Positions 56,037 to 64,000 of a stretch of DNA of 64,000 nucleotides are shown piece after piece (within the stretch, counting starts at the first letter, position 1; the number at the start of each line of letters is the position of its first letter). The translations under genes and the position numbers were made by a program. The DNA is from a sulfur-oxidizing endosymbiont of Gigantopelta aegis (lineage in GTDB: Bacteria > Pseudomonadota > Gammaproteobacteria > GRL18): contig NZ_JAEHGE010000001.1 in NCBI RefSeq assembly GCF_016097415.1, forward strand, positions 2,095,157 to 2,159,156, written 5' to 3'. The notes beneath the pieces are model-generated. The model saw nothing but the letters and a program-made list of their open reading frames with translations, was not told the origin of the DNA and made no database searches.

Positions 56037-56655
56037 ATGTTTCATTACCAGGATTTATATCTAAAAATATTCTTATCATTCATTGCCAAAAAAAATACGG
56101 CTTTTGGAAAAAAACTAGTGGCTTATCAAAATAAGCTTTGGTTTACACCAAGAGAAAAAATATCTGTATTTGTTAATGCTCCAGAATTATATGGTGTCAA
56201 TGTTTTTCGCCATGGTTTGGAAAAAGAAATCATTCTTGAACTGGGAAAACATGAAATACAAAAACAGTCAACACCAGATGATCATTTCGTTGAGAGTGGT
56301 TTAAGCTGGGAAGAAAGTTTTTCATATACTCTTCCTGAAGACTGTCTCTCAGGCCTCTATAGTGTATTATTAACTTCAAAAAATGAAACTTTTGCTATTC
56401 CTTTTATTGTTTCTTCGATAAATCATCAACAATCTAAATTATTGGTTTTGGCTAGCACAAATACTTGGCAATCGTATAATATTTGGGGTGGGCGTAGCCG
56501 TTACCGAAATAATGAAGATCGTAAGGCAGAAGACTTTATTTCTCAAAAACGATTAGTTTATATTCGTTTGGTTGAATGGGTTGTGAAATTCATACCCAAT
56601 TTCATAATTGAATGGATCAAGAAAGTTTTTTCTTATCAGCCTGCAAATCAATTAA
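56037..56655 (+). pseudogene. DMFase-like polysaccharide-cluster protein, first segment
   Basis: NKLWFTPREKISVFVNAPELYGVNVFRHGLEKEI begins a beta-sandwich domain. LLVLASTNTWQSYNIWGGRSRYRNN is the signature of the N,N-dimethylformamidase large-subunit-like C-terminal domain found in many exopolysaccharide operons. The frame runs into IS-B at about 56656. The 155 bp before it (55883-56036) contain open pieces but no clear start. Segments 2 and 3 are at 58021 and 59866. Confidence 0.72.
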
Positions 56656-56673
56656 ACGACCCTGGACAAAAAA

Positions 56674-56962
56674 ATGAGCACAAAAAGAAAAACATTCAAC
56701 AACAAATTTAAAGCAAAAGTAGCCATTGAGGCTTTGAAAGGTCAAAAACAGTCGCAGAAATTGCGTCAGAATTTGAAGTGCACACCACCCAGGTCAATAG
56801 CTGGAAAAAAGCAGATGCTTGATGGTGCAGCCGATACTTTTTCAAAAAATTAGAGAATAAAGATGCTGAACATGAAAAGGAAAAAGAACACCTGTACAGC
56901 CAAATAGGTCAACTAAAAGTAGAGGCTGACTGGCTGTCAAAAAGTTGAAGATGTTCAACTGA
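56674..56962 (+). pseudogene. IS-B copy 2 OrfA, frameshifted
   Basis: Carries the same lost A at CAAAAACAGTCG as copy 1. Two further single-A deletions follow, at TTTTTCAAAAAATTAG and CTGTCAAAAAGTTG, relative to copy 1. It still encodes the recognisable HTH start and ends in KLKMFN. Confidence 0.8.
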
Positions 56963-57006
56963 GTAGAGCAGAAAAGCGGTGTTGCATAGAAAAAGAGCAC
57001 CCTCAG

Positions 57007-57824
57007 TTGAGCATCAAAAAACAATGTGAGCTTATCGGCCTGAACCGTTCAAGCTATTACTATCAACCTAAAAAGCCTCTGCAAAATAAAGATTTAACAT
57101 TAATGAATTTGATTGATGAGTTGTACATAAATCCATTCTATGGCAGTCGTCAAATTCGTAATGCATTAAGATTGAAATGTTATAAAATTAATCGTAAAAA
57201 GTTCAACGGCTTATGCGGATCATGGGATTGGTTTCAGTGGCACCAAAACCCAATACCAGCAAGCCTTGCAAAGTAAATAACCTCTATCCATATTTGCTCA
57301 AAGGAATTGATATTAATAGGAATAACCAGGTTTGGTGCACAGATATCACGTATTTACGGATGCCACATGGATTTGTCTACCTAAGTGCTGTTATGGACTG
57401 GAGTAGCCGTTTTGTGCTGTCCTGGGAAGTGTCAACCAGCATGGAAGAAAGCTTTTGTATCAGTAGTCTGGAAACAGCACTGCGACGATATGGAAAGCCA
57501 GAAATCTTCAATACGGATCAAGGTGCTCAATATACTAGCAGAGCATTTACAGGTGTTCTAAAGGCCAATGATATAAAAATCAGCATGGACGGCAAAGGCA
57601 GAGCAATGGATAACATTATGATTGAACGACTCTGGCGAAGTGTAAAATATGAGGAAATTTACCTCAAGGATTACCAAAGTATTGATGAGCTAAAGAGCTC
57701 ATTAAAGGAATATTTTGAGTTTTACAACCATGAACGACCACACAGTACACACGGTGGAAAAACGCCTGCAGAGATCTATGGCGTGATGAAAGAAGTTGTT
57801 CCAGACTTAAAACGGGCAGCATGA
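57007..57824 (+). pseudogene. IS-B copy 2 OrfB transposase, frameshifted
   Basis: Shares the break at CGGCTTATGCGG with copy 1 and has an in-frame three-base deletion (YINPFYGS versus YIKHPFYGS). The DDE half (57213-57824) is identical in protein sequence to copy 1. The start region reads SIKKQCELIGLNRSSYYY, the canonical form, so copy 1 has an extra deletion there. Confidence 0.85.
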
Positions 57825-58020
57825 TGAGAGGATAATCAACTTTATTGGCAATCGTTTTATTCACATATCCACAGGCCAAGCCAGTAGCCCTGAGATATAT
57901 CGCAAGCGTCTCTGGACTACTGGCAGACCTGTGGATATGTGGATAAGACTAATACTATAAATAACCAACAGAATTATATCTTAATATTTGAGAAAGCTGT
58001 CTTGACAATGGGGTCCACTG

Positions 58021-58388
58021 TATATCAGCCATTTACTAATCACTTAGCAAGTTCAGAATGGCGGTTGTTAGCCTGGCTAGAGAGAGAAAATATCGCATAT
58101 GATATGATAAGTGGTTATGATTTACAATCCAAGAATATTGAATAACTATCAATGTATTGTCTTGTCGTCTCATTGTGAATATTGGTCTTCAGATATGTTT
58201 GAAACTTTAAAAAAGTTCACAATGAACAAAATCTTTGGATTTTGAATTTATCAGGTAATACTAAACTTACCGACAAATTGAGTTTTTGATGATGGTTCAA
58301 GCCGTTGTATCAGCCTTTCTTTTCAGAAAAATTATGCCGATGAAACTCAACTTATAGGTGTTCGCTTTACTATGAGAGATTATGGAAC
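58021..58388 (+). pseudogene. DMFase-like protein, middle segment
   Basis: PFTNHLASSEWRLLAWLERENIAYDMISGYDLQ continues the gene from 56655. It is followed, across frameshifts near 58130 and 58215, by NNYQCIVLSSHCEYWSSDMFETLKKFHNEQNLWILNLSGNT and FQKNYADETQLIGVRFTMRDYG. It ends at the IS-A insertion at 58389. The order of motifs matches a Rossmann-like amidohydrolase-type fold in this family. Confidence 0.72.
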
Positions 58389-58457
58389 TAATGTGGCTAT
58401 ACTTAACCGGACACACAACTTAAAACTAAAAAAGATAAAAAGTGTGACCTAAAATGA

Positions 58458-58775
58458 ATGATCAAACAAAAAAAAACGAATAAAAGCTATACATCAGAAT
58501 TTAAAGAATCAGCTGTCAAATTAGCTAATGAGACGGATCAACCTGTTTCTCAGACTGCCAGGGAGCTAGGTGTTAATGTAAATACTCTACATACCTGGAT
58601 CAGTAAATATTCCAAACCGGTGAAGACGGTAGCCAATAGAAGTGATGAACACATTTATGATGAAGTAAAACGTCTGAAAAAAGAATTGGCAAAAGTGATT
58701 CAGGAGCGTGATTTATTAAAAAGGCCACAGCGTACTTTGCAAGGGAAACTTTGTGAAGTACGCATGGATAACTGA
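58458..58775 (+). CDS. IS-A copy 3 OrfA
   Basis: 105 residues, the same HTH and zipper as the other copies. An extra A in the early A-run breaks the frame of the usual ATG (58454), but a second ATG four bases later restores it (MIKQKKTNKSYTSEF). Slippery TTAAAAAGG is retained near the 3' end. Confidence 0.83.
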   Translation: MIKQKKTNKSYTSEFKESAVKLANETDQPVSQTARELGVNVNTLHTWISKYSKPVKTVANRSDEHIYDEVKRLKKELAKVIQERDLLKRPQRTLQGKLCEVRMDN

Positions 58776-59617
58776 TCAGGCTAAAGATTACCCGGTAACG
58801 ATTCTGTGCCGTTTTATGGATGTTTCCCGTAGTTGCTATTATGATTGGGTTAGCTCTCCTAAAACGGATAGAGAGAAAGAAAATGAAGCGCTTACTGAGC
58901 AGCTAAAAAAACTGTTTGAAGACAGTCGCAAGACTTATGGAACCCGTCGTCTTAAAAAGAAAACTGGCTGAAAAAGGCGTTCATATAAGCCGCCGGAGAA
59001 TTGGTCGATTAATGAAAAAAGCCGGTTTGTTTTGTAAAACGAAGAGACGCTTTAAAGCGACGACTAATTCCAAGCATAATAAGCGTATATCTCCAAATTT
59101 ACTGGAAAGAGAGTTTACTGTCTCTCAACCTGATCGCTACTATGTGGGTGATATTACCTATATTGCCACCAAGGAAGGCTGGTTATATTTAGCGGTTGTC
59201 ATTGACTTATTCTCTAGGCAAATTGTTGGCTGGTCGATGGATGAGCGAATGAAAGCCAAGCTAGTCAATGATGCTTTACTGATGGCCATATGGAAGCGTA
59301 AACCAATGGATGGATTGCTTTGGCATACTGACCGAGGTAGCCAATATGCCTCTGATAGTCATAGAAAAATATTGTCGGATCATAACATAATTCAGTCTAT
59401 GAGCCGCAAAGGAAATTGCTGGGACAATGCTGTATCAGAGAGCTTCTTTCATAGTTTGAAAACTGAATTGACGCACCATTGTCGATTCAAAACCAGAGTA
59501 GAAGCAAAGCAGGCAATATTTGAATATATTGAGGTATTTTATAATCGGGAGCGACTTCATTCGGCTAATGATTATTTGTCACCAGTCGATTATGAAATAC
59601 AGCAGGAAATAGCTTAA
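58753..59617 (+). pseudogene. IS-A copy 3 OrfB transposase, frameshifted
   Basis: The GTG at 58753 starts KYAWITDQAKDYPVTILCRFMDVSRSCYYDW and the frame stays open through the A-run that breaks copies 1 and 2. It then fails at 58953 (TTAAAAAGAAAACTGG, one A more than in copies 1 and 2). The DDE half is open from 58916 to 59617. So this copy too is inactive as written, by a different indel. Confidence 0.85.
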
Positions 59618-59865
59618 ATCGATTGATTGAAGAGGGGTAAAGGCGACATAAATGCCGCCCATTACCGTTGACGGCCATCGGCTCCTCAGCCTGTGCCGTG
59701 AAGATATTGTAACAGGATCATTACCGTTGTGAAAATACCTTTGGGTGAATGGAACGGCTCTATCGTTCCAGAGGGCAAAGCCCTTTCTCTTCATCTGTTT
59801 AAAGTTAACATGAGAAACTAAAATGATAGGAAATACAAAATGACAAAAATCACTTGAAACAGCCA

Positions 59866-60319
59866 AAAAAAATATTTAGAAAACTGTCCGGAAAAGTGTT
59901 GACACATCAGAACATGTGCAGCATACAAGGTAAAAAACCTGAGCATTGGGCTTTTAATAATATTCATTTTCATCCAGATTATCCATATTTTGGAGAACAG
60001 TCATTGTTACAAAATACTCCGAAGAAGGGCTGGAGTTATGATCCAGGAAGACTTGGCTTGGCGAATGGATTGTATGGTGCAGGCGCTTCTGGGTGGGAAA
60101 CAGATAAATTATCGCGTTCGGCTCCAAAAAGACTGTTATATTATTGCGAGTGGTATGAATAAAGGTGGTGGTGCAGATATGGTTGTTCGTGAGCCAAGTG
60201 GCTCACGGGGTGGAATGTTTTCTGCTTCTTCAATTAGTTTTCCTGCTGCATTATTAATTGACTATAGAGCGTCTCAATTGGTGAAAAACATACTGACAAG
60301 AGCATTAGATGACAAATAA
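59866..60319 (+). pseudogene. DMFase-like protein, last segment
   Basis: GKVLTHQNMCSIQGKKPEHWAFNNIHFHPDYPYFGEQSLL and GWSYDPGRLGLANGLYGAGASGWETDKLS, then after a frameshift near 60135 CYIIASGMNKGGGADMVVREPSGSRGGMFSASSISFPAALLID. This ending is typical of the family. Its stop overlaps the next gene start. Repaired and without IS elements the gene would encode about 480 residues. Confidence 0.75.
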
Positions 60320-61409
60320 AAAGGATAAAATTATTTTTGTTTATCCCTATGAACAGCAAGAAGGAGCAATTAATAACGCGAGCAAAATACGTCCTTATAT
60401 GATGGAATTGGCTTTTAAAGAAGCGTTTGGTAAAAATTTATTGATCAGAAATGGGAAACAGAGATTTAAAAATATCCCTCAAAATGGGGTTAAAGGATTG
60501 TATCTTGAATCTATTAATAGACCTTTTTTATTCAGCGGATTATAGAAAAAGATTGGCGAATTTTTTCAGACTATTGAATCTGTGGCGATTAAAAAAAAGA
60601 GGCATTAAACTATCTGTTTTTTATCGTGATGCTTTTTGGGCAGGAGATTTTTATTTGAAAACTACTTCTTTCTGGTTGCACTACTCTTAAAGGGCTGTTT
60701 CAAATTAGAATGGATTTTGTTTAATAAGATATTTGATATAATTTATCTTCCATCACTTGAATTAGCTGATTTTATGGGGGAAAAAGAGCGGAGCAAGTAT
60801 GAAGTCCTTTTACCCGGTTGTGATACGCCTAAAATAAATGAAATAAGCCCTTTGGCTCCTAAAAAAAATATACAATCAAAAATAACATTGTTATATTCTG
60901 GCGGCATATCGCCACCACTAAATGATATTAGCTTAATGCTCGACTTAATCGGTGGCCGAGACAATATTCATTTGATTATAATTATTCGCAAGAATGAGTG
61001 GGATAAATATGGTAGCTATTACCAATGGAACTTTCTGAATGTAGATGTTATCGTGGGTAAAGATAAAAATCAATTACATGAATATTATGCTATTTCTGAT
61101 GCTTGTTTAATGCTTTATCCTTCTCATTCGTATCGTTATTTGGCTATGCCTTATAAAGCTTTTGAGGCAGTGGGATTTGGAGTGCCACTGCTTAGCTTTT
61201 CGGATTGTGTGATGGGTGATTTTATAAAAAAAAACAAACTTGGTTTGTCAATGAATTATGAAGAATTTTTACAAAGCTTTTCCCATACATCAGAATTATT
61301 AAATAAGTTACAGAAATGTAGTAATAATGTACTGTGTTATGCAAATGATAATACCTGGGAACATCGAGTGAGGCAGATTGTTAAAGATTTTGACAAAAAA
61401 CTCAAGTAA
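60309..61409 (+). pseudogene. GT-B glycosyltransferase, two frameshifts
   Basis: KDKIIFVYPYEQQEGAINNASKIRPYMMELAFKEAFG begins in one frame; LKKRGIKLSVFYRDAFWAGDFYLK and LYLPSLELADFMG lie in others. The C-terminal domain (60636-61409) is open with LLYSGGISPPLND, LHEYYAISDACLMLYPSHSYRYLAMPYKAFEAVGFGVPLLSF, the usual donor site. It starts 10 bp inside the DMFase-like gene. Confidence 0.75.
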
Positions 61410-61453
61410 AATAAGTTATTTCAAAAATATTATTTATAAAAAGAGAAACTAGT

Positions 61454-62400
61454 TTGTATAAGCATAATAAAATATCTATTGTCATTCCATGTTATAAAGA
61501 AGAAAAGCTTTTGGGGCAAGTGATAGAGGGCTTGCCTGACTTTGTGGATACTATTATCGTTGTTGATGATAATAGTCCTGACAATACTTATGAAGTTGCA
61601 CAAAATTATGCTTTAAAAGACAGTCGTATATTGGTTATTCAACATAAAAAAAATGAAGGCGTAGGTGGTGCTATCAGCACGGGTTATAAAAAATCTTTAC
61701 AACTTGATGCTCATATTGCTGTCGTGATGGCCGGTGATGCTCAAATGGATCCAGAAGAATTACCATTGTTACTCGATCCTATAATAGAGGAAAGTTATGA
61801 TTATGCTAAAGGTGATAGATTAAGTAGTGGGCAAGCATGGGAAATGATTCCTAAGATTCGTTATTTGGGCAACTCAGCTTTGAGTTTGCTGACCAAAATT
61901 GCATCAGGTTATTGGCATGTAAAAGATTCACAATCAGGCTACACAGCTATTTCAAAAAATGCTTTACAAGCAATTGATTGGGATAAAACTTATAAGCGTT
62001 ATGGTCAACCTAATGATTTATTAGTGAGATTAAATATTCATAACTTCAGAGTTAAAGATGTTCCCATTCGACCTATATATAATATTGAGAGCATTCTGGT
62101 ATTAAGCCGATGAGAATGATTCCAAAACTTTCCTGGTTGTTGTTCCGCTTGTTTTGGTATCGAATGCTGCATAAATATATTATCCGAGATTTTCACCCCT
62201 TAGTCTTTTTTTTTTTATGGCTTCTTTATTGATTCCTTGTGGAGGGGGCTTAGGTTTATATCTCGTAATATTTAGAATATTTACAGATAATATCGCAGGT
62301 ACAAGTGCTCTTTTTTTCTGCTTTTTTACTTATTATGGGGTTTCAATTTCTATTCTTTGCTATGTGGTTTGATATGGAAGCCAATAAGGAATTAAAATGA
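61454..62400 (+). pseudogene. GT2 glycosyltransferase (polyprenyl-phosphate sugar transferase-like) with C-terminal membrane helices, frameshifted
   Basis: A TTG start gives MYKHNKISIVIPCYKEEKLLGQVI, then IIVVDDNSPDNTYEVA, VVMAGDAQMDPEEL (DXD-type) and LGNSALSLLTKIASGYWHVKDSQSGYTAI: a dolichol-phosphate-mannose-synthase-like GT2. The frame is lost near 62082. The remainder (PKLSWLLFRLFWYRMLHKYIIRDFHPLVFF, GLGLYLVIFRIF, MGFQFLFFAMWFDMEANKELK) is spread over other frames to 62400. The GT2 domain itself is intact. Confidence 0.78.
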
Positions 62401-62403
62401 TGC

Positions 62404-63615
62404 TCATAATAAATTCTTAATTATGTCAGCATATTTATTGCTGATTCTATCCCAGTCATATTTCTCTACAACGTTTTTATATGCATTTAATGATAATTCT
62501 TTTGAAGTTTTTTATCTTTGAGTAAATGATAGATTTTATCTGCTAATGCTTGTGTGTTTTTTCGGTTCGACAAGCAAACCTGTTTGCTTGTCGATAACTG
62601 AGTCGTGTACTGCAGGAACATTGCCTGCAATGACGGGACAAGCACATCCCATTGCTTCAATAACTACAAGTCCAAAACCTTCCTGGTCACCATTTTCGGC
62701 AACTTTAAAAGGAAAAACAGCTATGGATGCTTTTTGATAATAATCAACAATTTTATCGGGGGGAAGGTGACCCACAAAAGAGATATGAGAACTAATATTT
62801 AGTTGGTTTACTTGCTTTATTAGGTGTTTTTTTTTCTGGACCTGAACCTATGATTATGAGTTTGATTTTTGATGATTTTTCAATCAAAAGTTTCATTGTA
62901 TTTAATAATTCTGTGAGACCTTTTTTTCTACTAATCTTCCAACAAAAACAATTTGGTCTTCATTTCGTTGTATTTTTTTATTCGGTATAAATGTTTTTTT
63001 CAAATCCGTACCCATTGGAATGACTGAAGTATGGCTATGGATATTGGTGTAATTTAAGATAATATGTCGTTTCATTGCATTGCTAACAACAGTGATATAA
63101 TCGGCTTGCTGAAAAATTTTTGTTTAAGAAAATGAAATACTTTATAATTAAGTGAAAATAGATCGCCACCATGAGTGGTTATTAATAGACGATATTTTTT
63201 GTGAAAAGTATGAAGCAATCATTGCAGTCATACCTTGTGGAATGACCCAGTGAGCATGAATAAGATCAATATTATATTCTTTTAATATTTTTTTTAATTG
63301 AAATGTACTGTGCAACAAAAAAAATGGAATAAGCAAGTAAGCTAAACGATTGTGTTTTAAATTGGATAATATTCCAGCATTATAAGCCAAAACTTCAAAT
63401 TTTTCAGGTGCATATTTAAAACGGTATATTTTACAACCACCGAAAGTTTCATTAGTCTTGCAATTTTTATCATGTGGAGCAAGAATAATAACGTTGAATT
63501 CTTTTGATAATCTTTTGCTAAGTTCATAGACAAAACAAGATTTAGTATCACCTTCCCATCTTGGAAAACTTGAAGTTAATACTAGGATAGTTTTTTTTTC
63601 ATTATTATTTAACAC
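62404..63615 (-). pseudogene. GT4-family glycosyltransferase, multiple frameshifts
   Basis: The N-terminal domain (63615-63148) reads ILVLTSSFPRWEGDTKSCFVYELSKRLSKEF ... IDLIHAHWVIPQGMTAMIASYFSQK. The C-terminal domain (62775-62536) has GHLPPDKIVDYYQKASIAVFPFKVAENGDQEGFGLVVIEAMGCACPVIAGNVPAVHDSVI. Between them VPMGTDL- and VGRLVEKKG-type motifs are readable in shifting frames, and YDWDRISNKYADIIKNLL closes at 62404. It converges on the GT2 gene, 3 bp apart. Confidence 0.78.
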
Positions 63616-63740
63616 AATTTGAAAAGTAATTATTTGTAAAAGAGAATTTATTCAGTTTTTTGTTCAAATAATTACATATATTAGATGTAATTATTTTCTC
63701 TGATGTTGTTGAATAGGTGTTCTTGCTTTATTGTGAAGGA

Positions 63741-64000
63741 TCATTTTTTCCAATAAATTAATATTCTTTTTGAATAAGCACATTTAATCGGATTTTCTGA
63801 GCAAAAAGATTTTAATACTATTATCATCTTCTGGGCATCATCTATCTGATTTAACAAAATGTATTTTTCAGTTAGGGCTGATAATATATCGGCTCTCTTT
63901 TTTGTCAAAAGTACTTTTTCTAGTGCCTTGGATGCTTGTCTATAGTTAGATAATAGTTGGTAGGCTCTGTATTCAATAATAAGTAGATTAATTGATTCAG
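63741..64000 (-). CDS. C-terminal end of a helical-repeat (TPR-like) protein, start outside the window
   Basis: About 86 open codons reading leftward to TGA at 63741: ESINLLIIEYRAYQLLSNYRQASKALEKVLLTKKRADILSALTEKYILLNQIDDAQKMIIVLKSF. The A/L spacing resembles TPR or related helical hairpins. Such proteins are common in exopolysaccharide loci, but the fragment is too short for a firm family call. Confidence 0.5.
   Translation of the reverse strand, partial: ESINLLIIEYRAYQLLSNYRQASKALEKVLLTKKRADILSALTEKYILLNQIDDAQKMIIVLKSFCSENPIKCAYSKRILIYWKK

Larger units (their letters stand above)
56656..58020 (+). mobile_element. IS-B copy 2, left end eroded
   Basis: Right end GGGGTCCACTG is intact at 58020. 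At the left the terminal repeat has lost roughly 45 bp (ACGACCCTGGACAAAAAAATGAGC), joining directly to orfA. orfA and orfB are in the same order as copy 1. The internal palindrome is kept at about 57860-57950. Confidence 0.85.
58389..59865 (+). mobile_element. IS-A copy 3, full length
   Basis: The only copy with both ends: TAATGTGGCTATACTTAACC at the left and GACAAAAATCACTTGAAACAGCCA at the right. About 1.47 kb. The 250-bp stretch after the transposase stop includes several small hairpins (GGAACG-GCTCTAT-CGTTCC, AGGGC-AAA-GCCCT). It splits the DMFase-like gene. Confidence 0.9.

Overview
The window reads as chromosome of a gammaproteobacterium of roughly 40% GC. The evidence is gene order and family content: eno-(ftsB)-ispD-ispF-truD, an hflD/mnmA neighbourhood, clpS-clpA next to infA-bpt-aat, and a moxR/DUF58/DUF4381/batA-B-D operon. 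GLEQ-repeat Rpn proteins, many insertion sequences and an exopolysaccharide cluster fit sediment or symbiotic lineages such as Thiotrichales or Methylococcales. That placement is inference and is not resolved here.

Layout. 1-5.6 kb holds core genes (enolase C-terminus, ftsB, ispD, ispF, truD, a PBP7-like peptidase, a TlpA-like thioredoxin) with two kinds of extragenic hairpin repeat between them. 5.6-16.9 kb is a decayed island. Two inverted copies of an IS3-family element (called IS-A here) flank a second IS3-family element (IS-B). Beyond them lie broken genes for a lytic transglycosylase, a beta-helix secreted protein, a c-type haem protein, a chemoreceptor split by an IS66-like element, and a frameshifted mnmD/mnmC. 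17.1-17.5 kb has no ORF but carries a strong candidate CsrB/RsmZ-type regulatory RNA with its own promoter and terminator. 17.5-45.5 kb is intact core: the Bat/MoxR operon, hflD-mnmA-(unknown secreted protein)-rluE, a GspE/PilB ATPase, SYLF and glycine-zipper proteins, a FadL-type porin, a very long coiled-coil SPOR protein, clpS-clpA, infA, bpt-aat, a FetAB-like ABC transporter, a DsrE-like secreted protein, mogA and an L,D-transpeptidase. 45.5-50.1 kb is a defence/mobility islet: GNAT-DUF1778 and HigBA toxin-antitoxin pairs, a broken third pair, an integrase stub, a RAYT transposase remnant and an Rpn nuclease. 50.1-64 kb is an exopolysaccharide biosynthesis cluster interrupted by IS-A, IS-B and an IS30 fragment. 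Nearly every gene there is broken by single-base homopolymer indels; one sulfotransferase is the exception.

How the genes work together. ClpS, ClpA, Bpt and Aat make up most of an N-degron proteolysis pathway, with IF-1 encoded between them. MoxR, DUF58, DUF4381, BatA, BatB/C and BatD form one overlapping envelope operon. AsnB-like, sulfotransferase, DMFase-like and several glycosyltransferase genes would together assemble and decorate a surface polysaccharide, but as written the pathway is non-functional.

The most interesting signals are the CsrB-like RNA, a 180-bp hairpin repeat whose two copies keep pairing through compensatory changes, an acidic insertion in IspF, the 936-residue SPOR coiled-coil protein, an apparently leaderless higBA promoter, and the confinement of homopolymer indels to the accessory regions.
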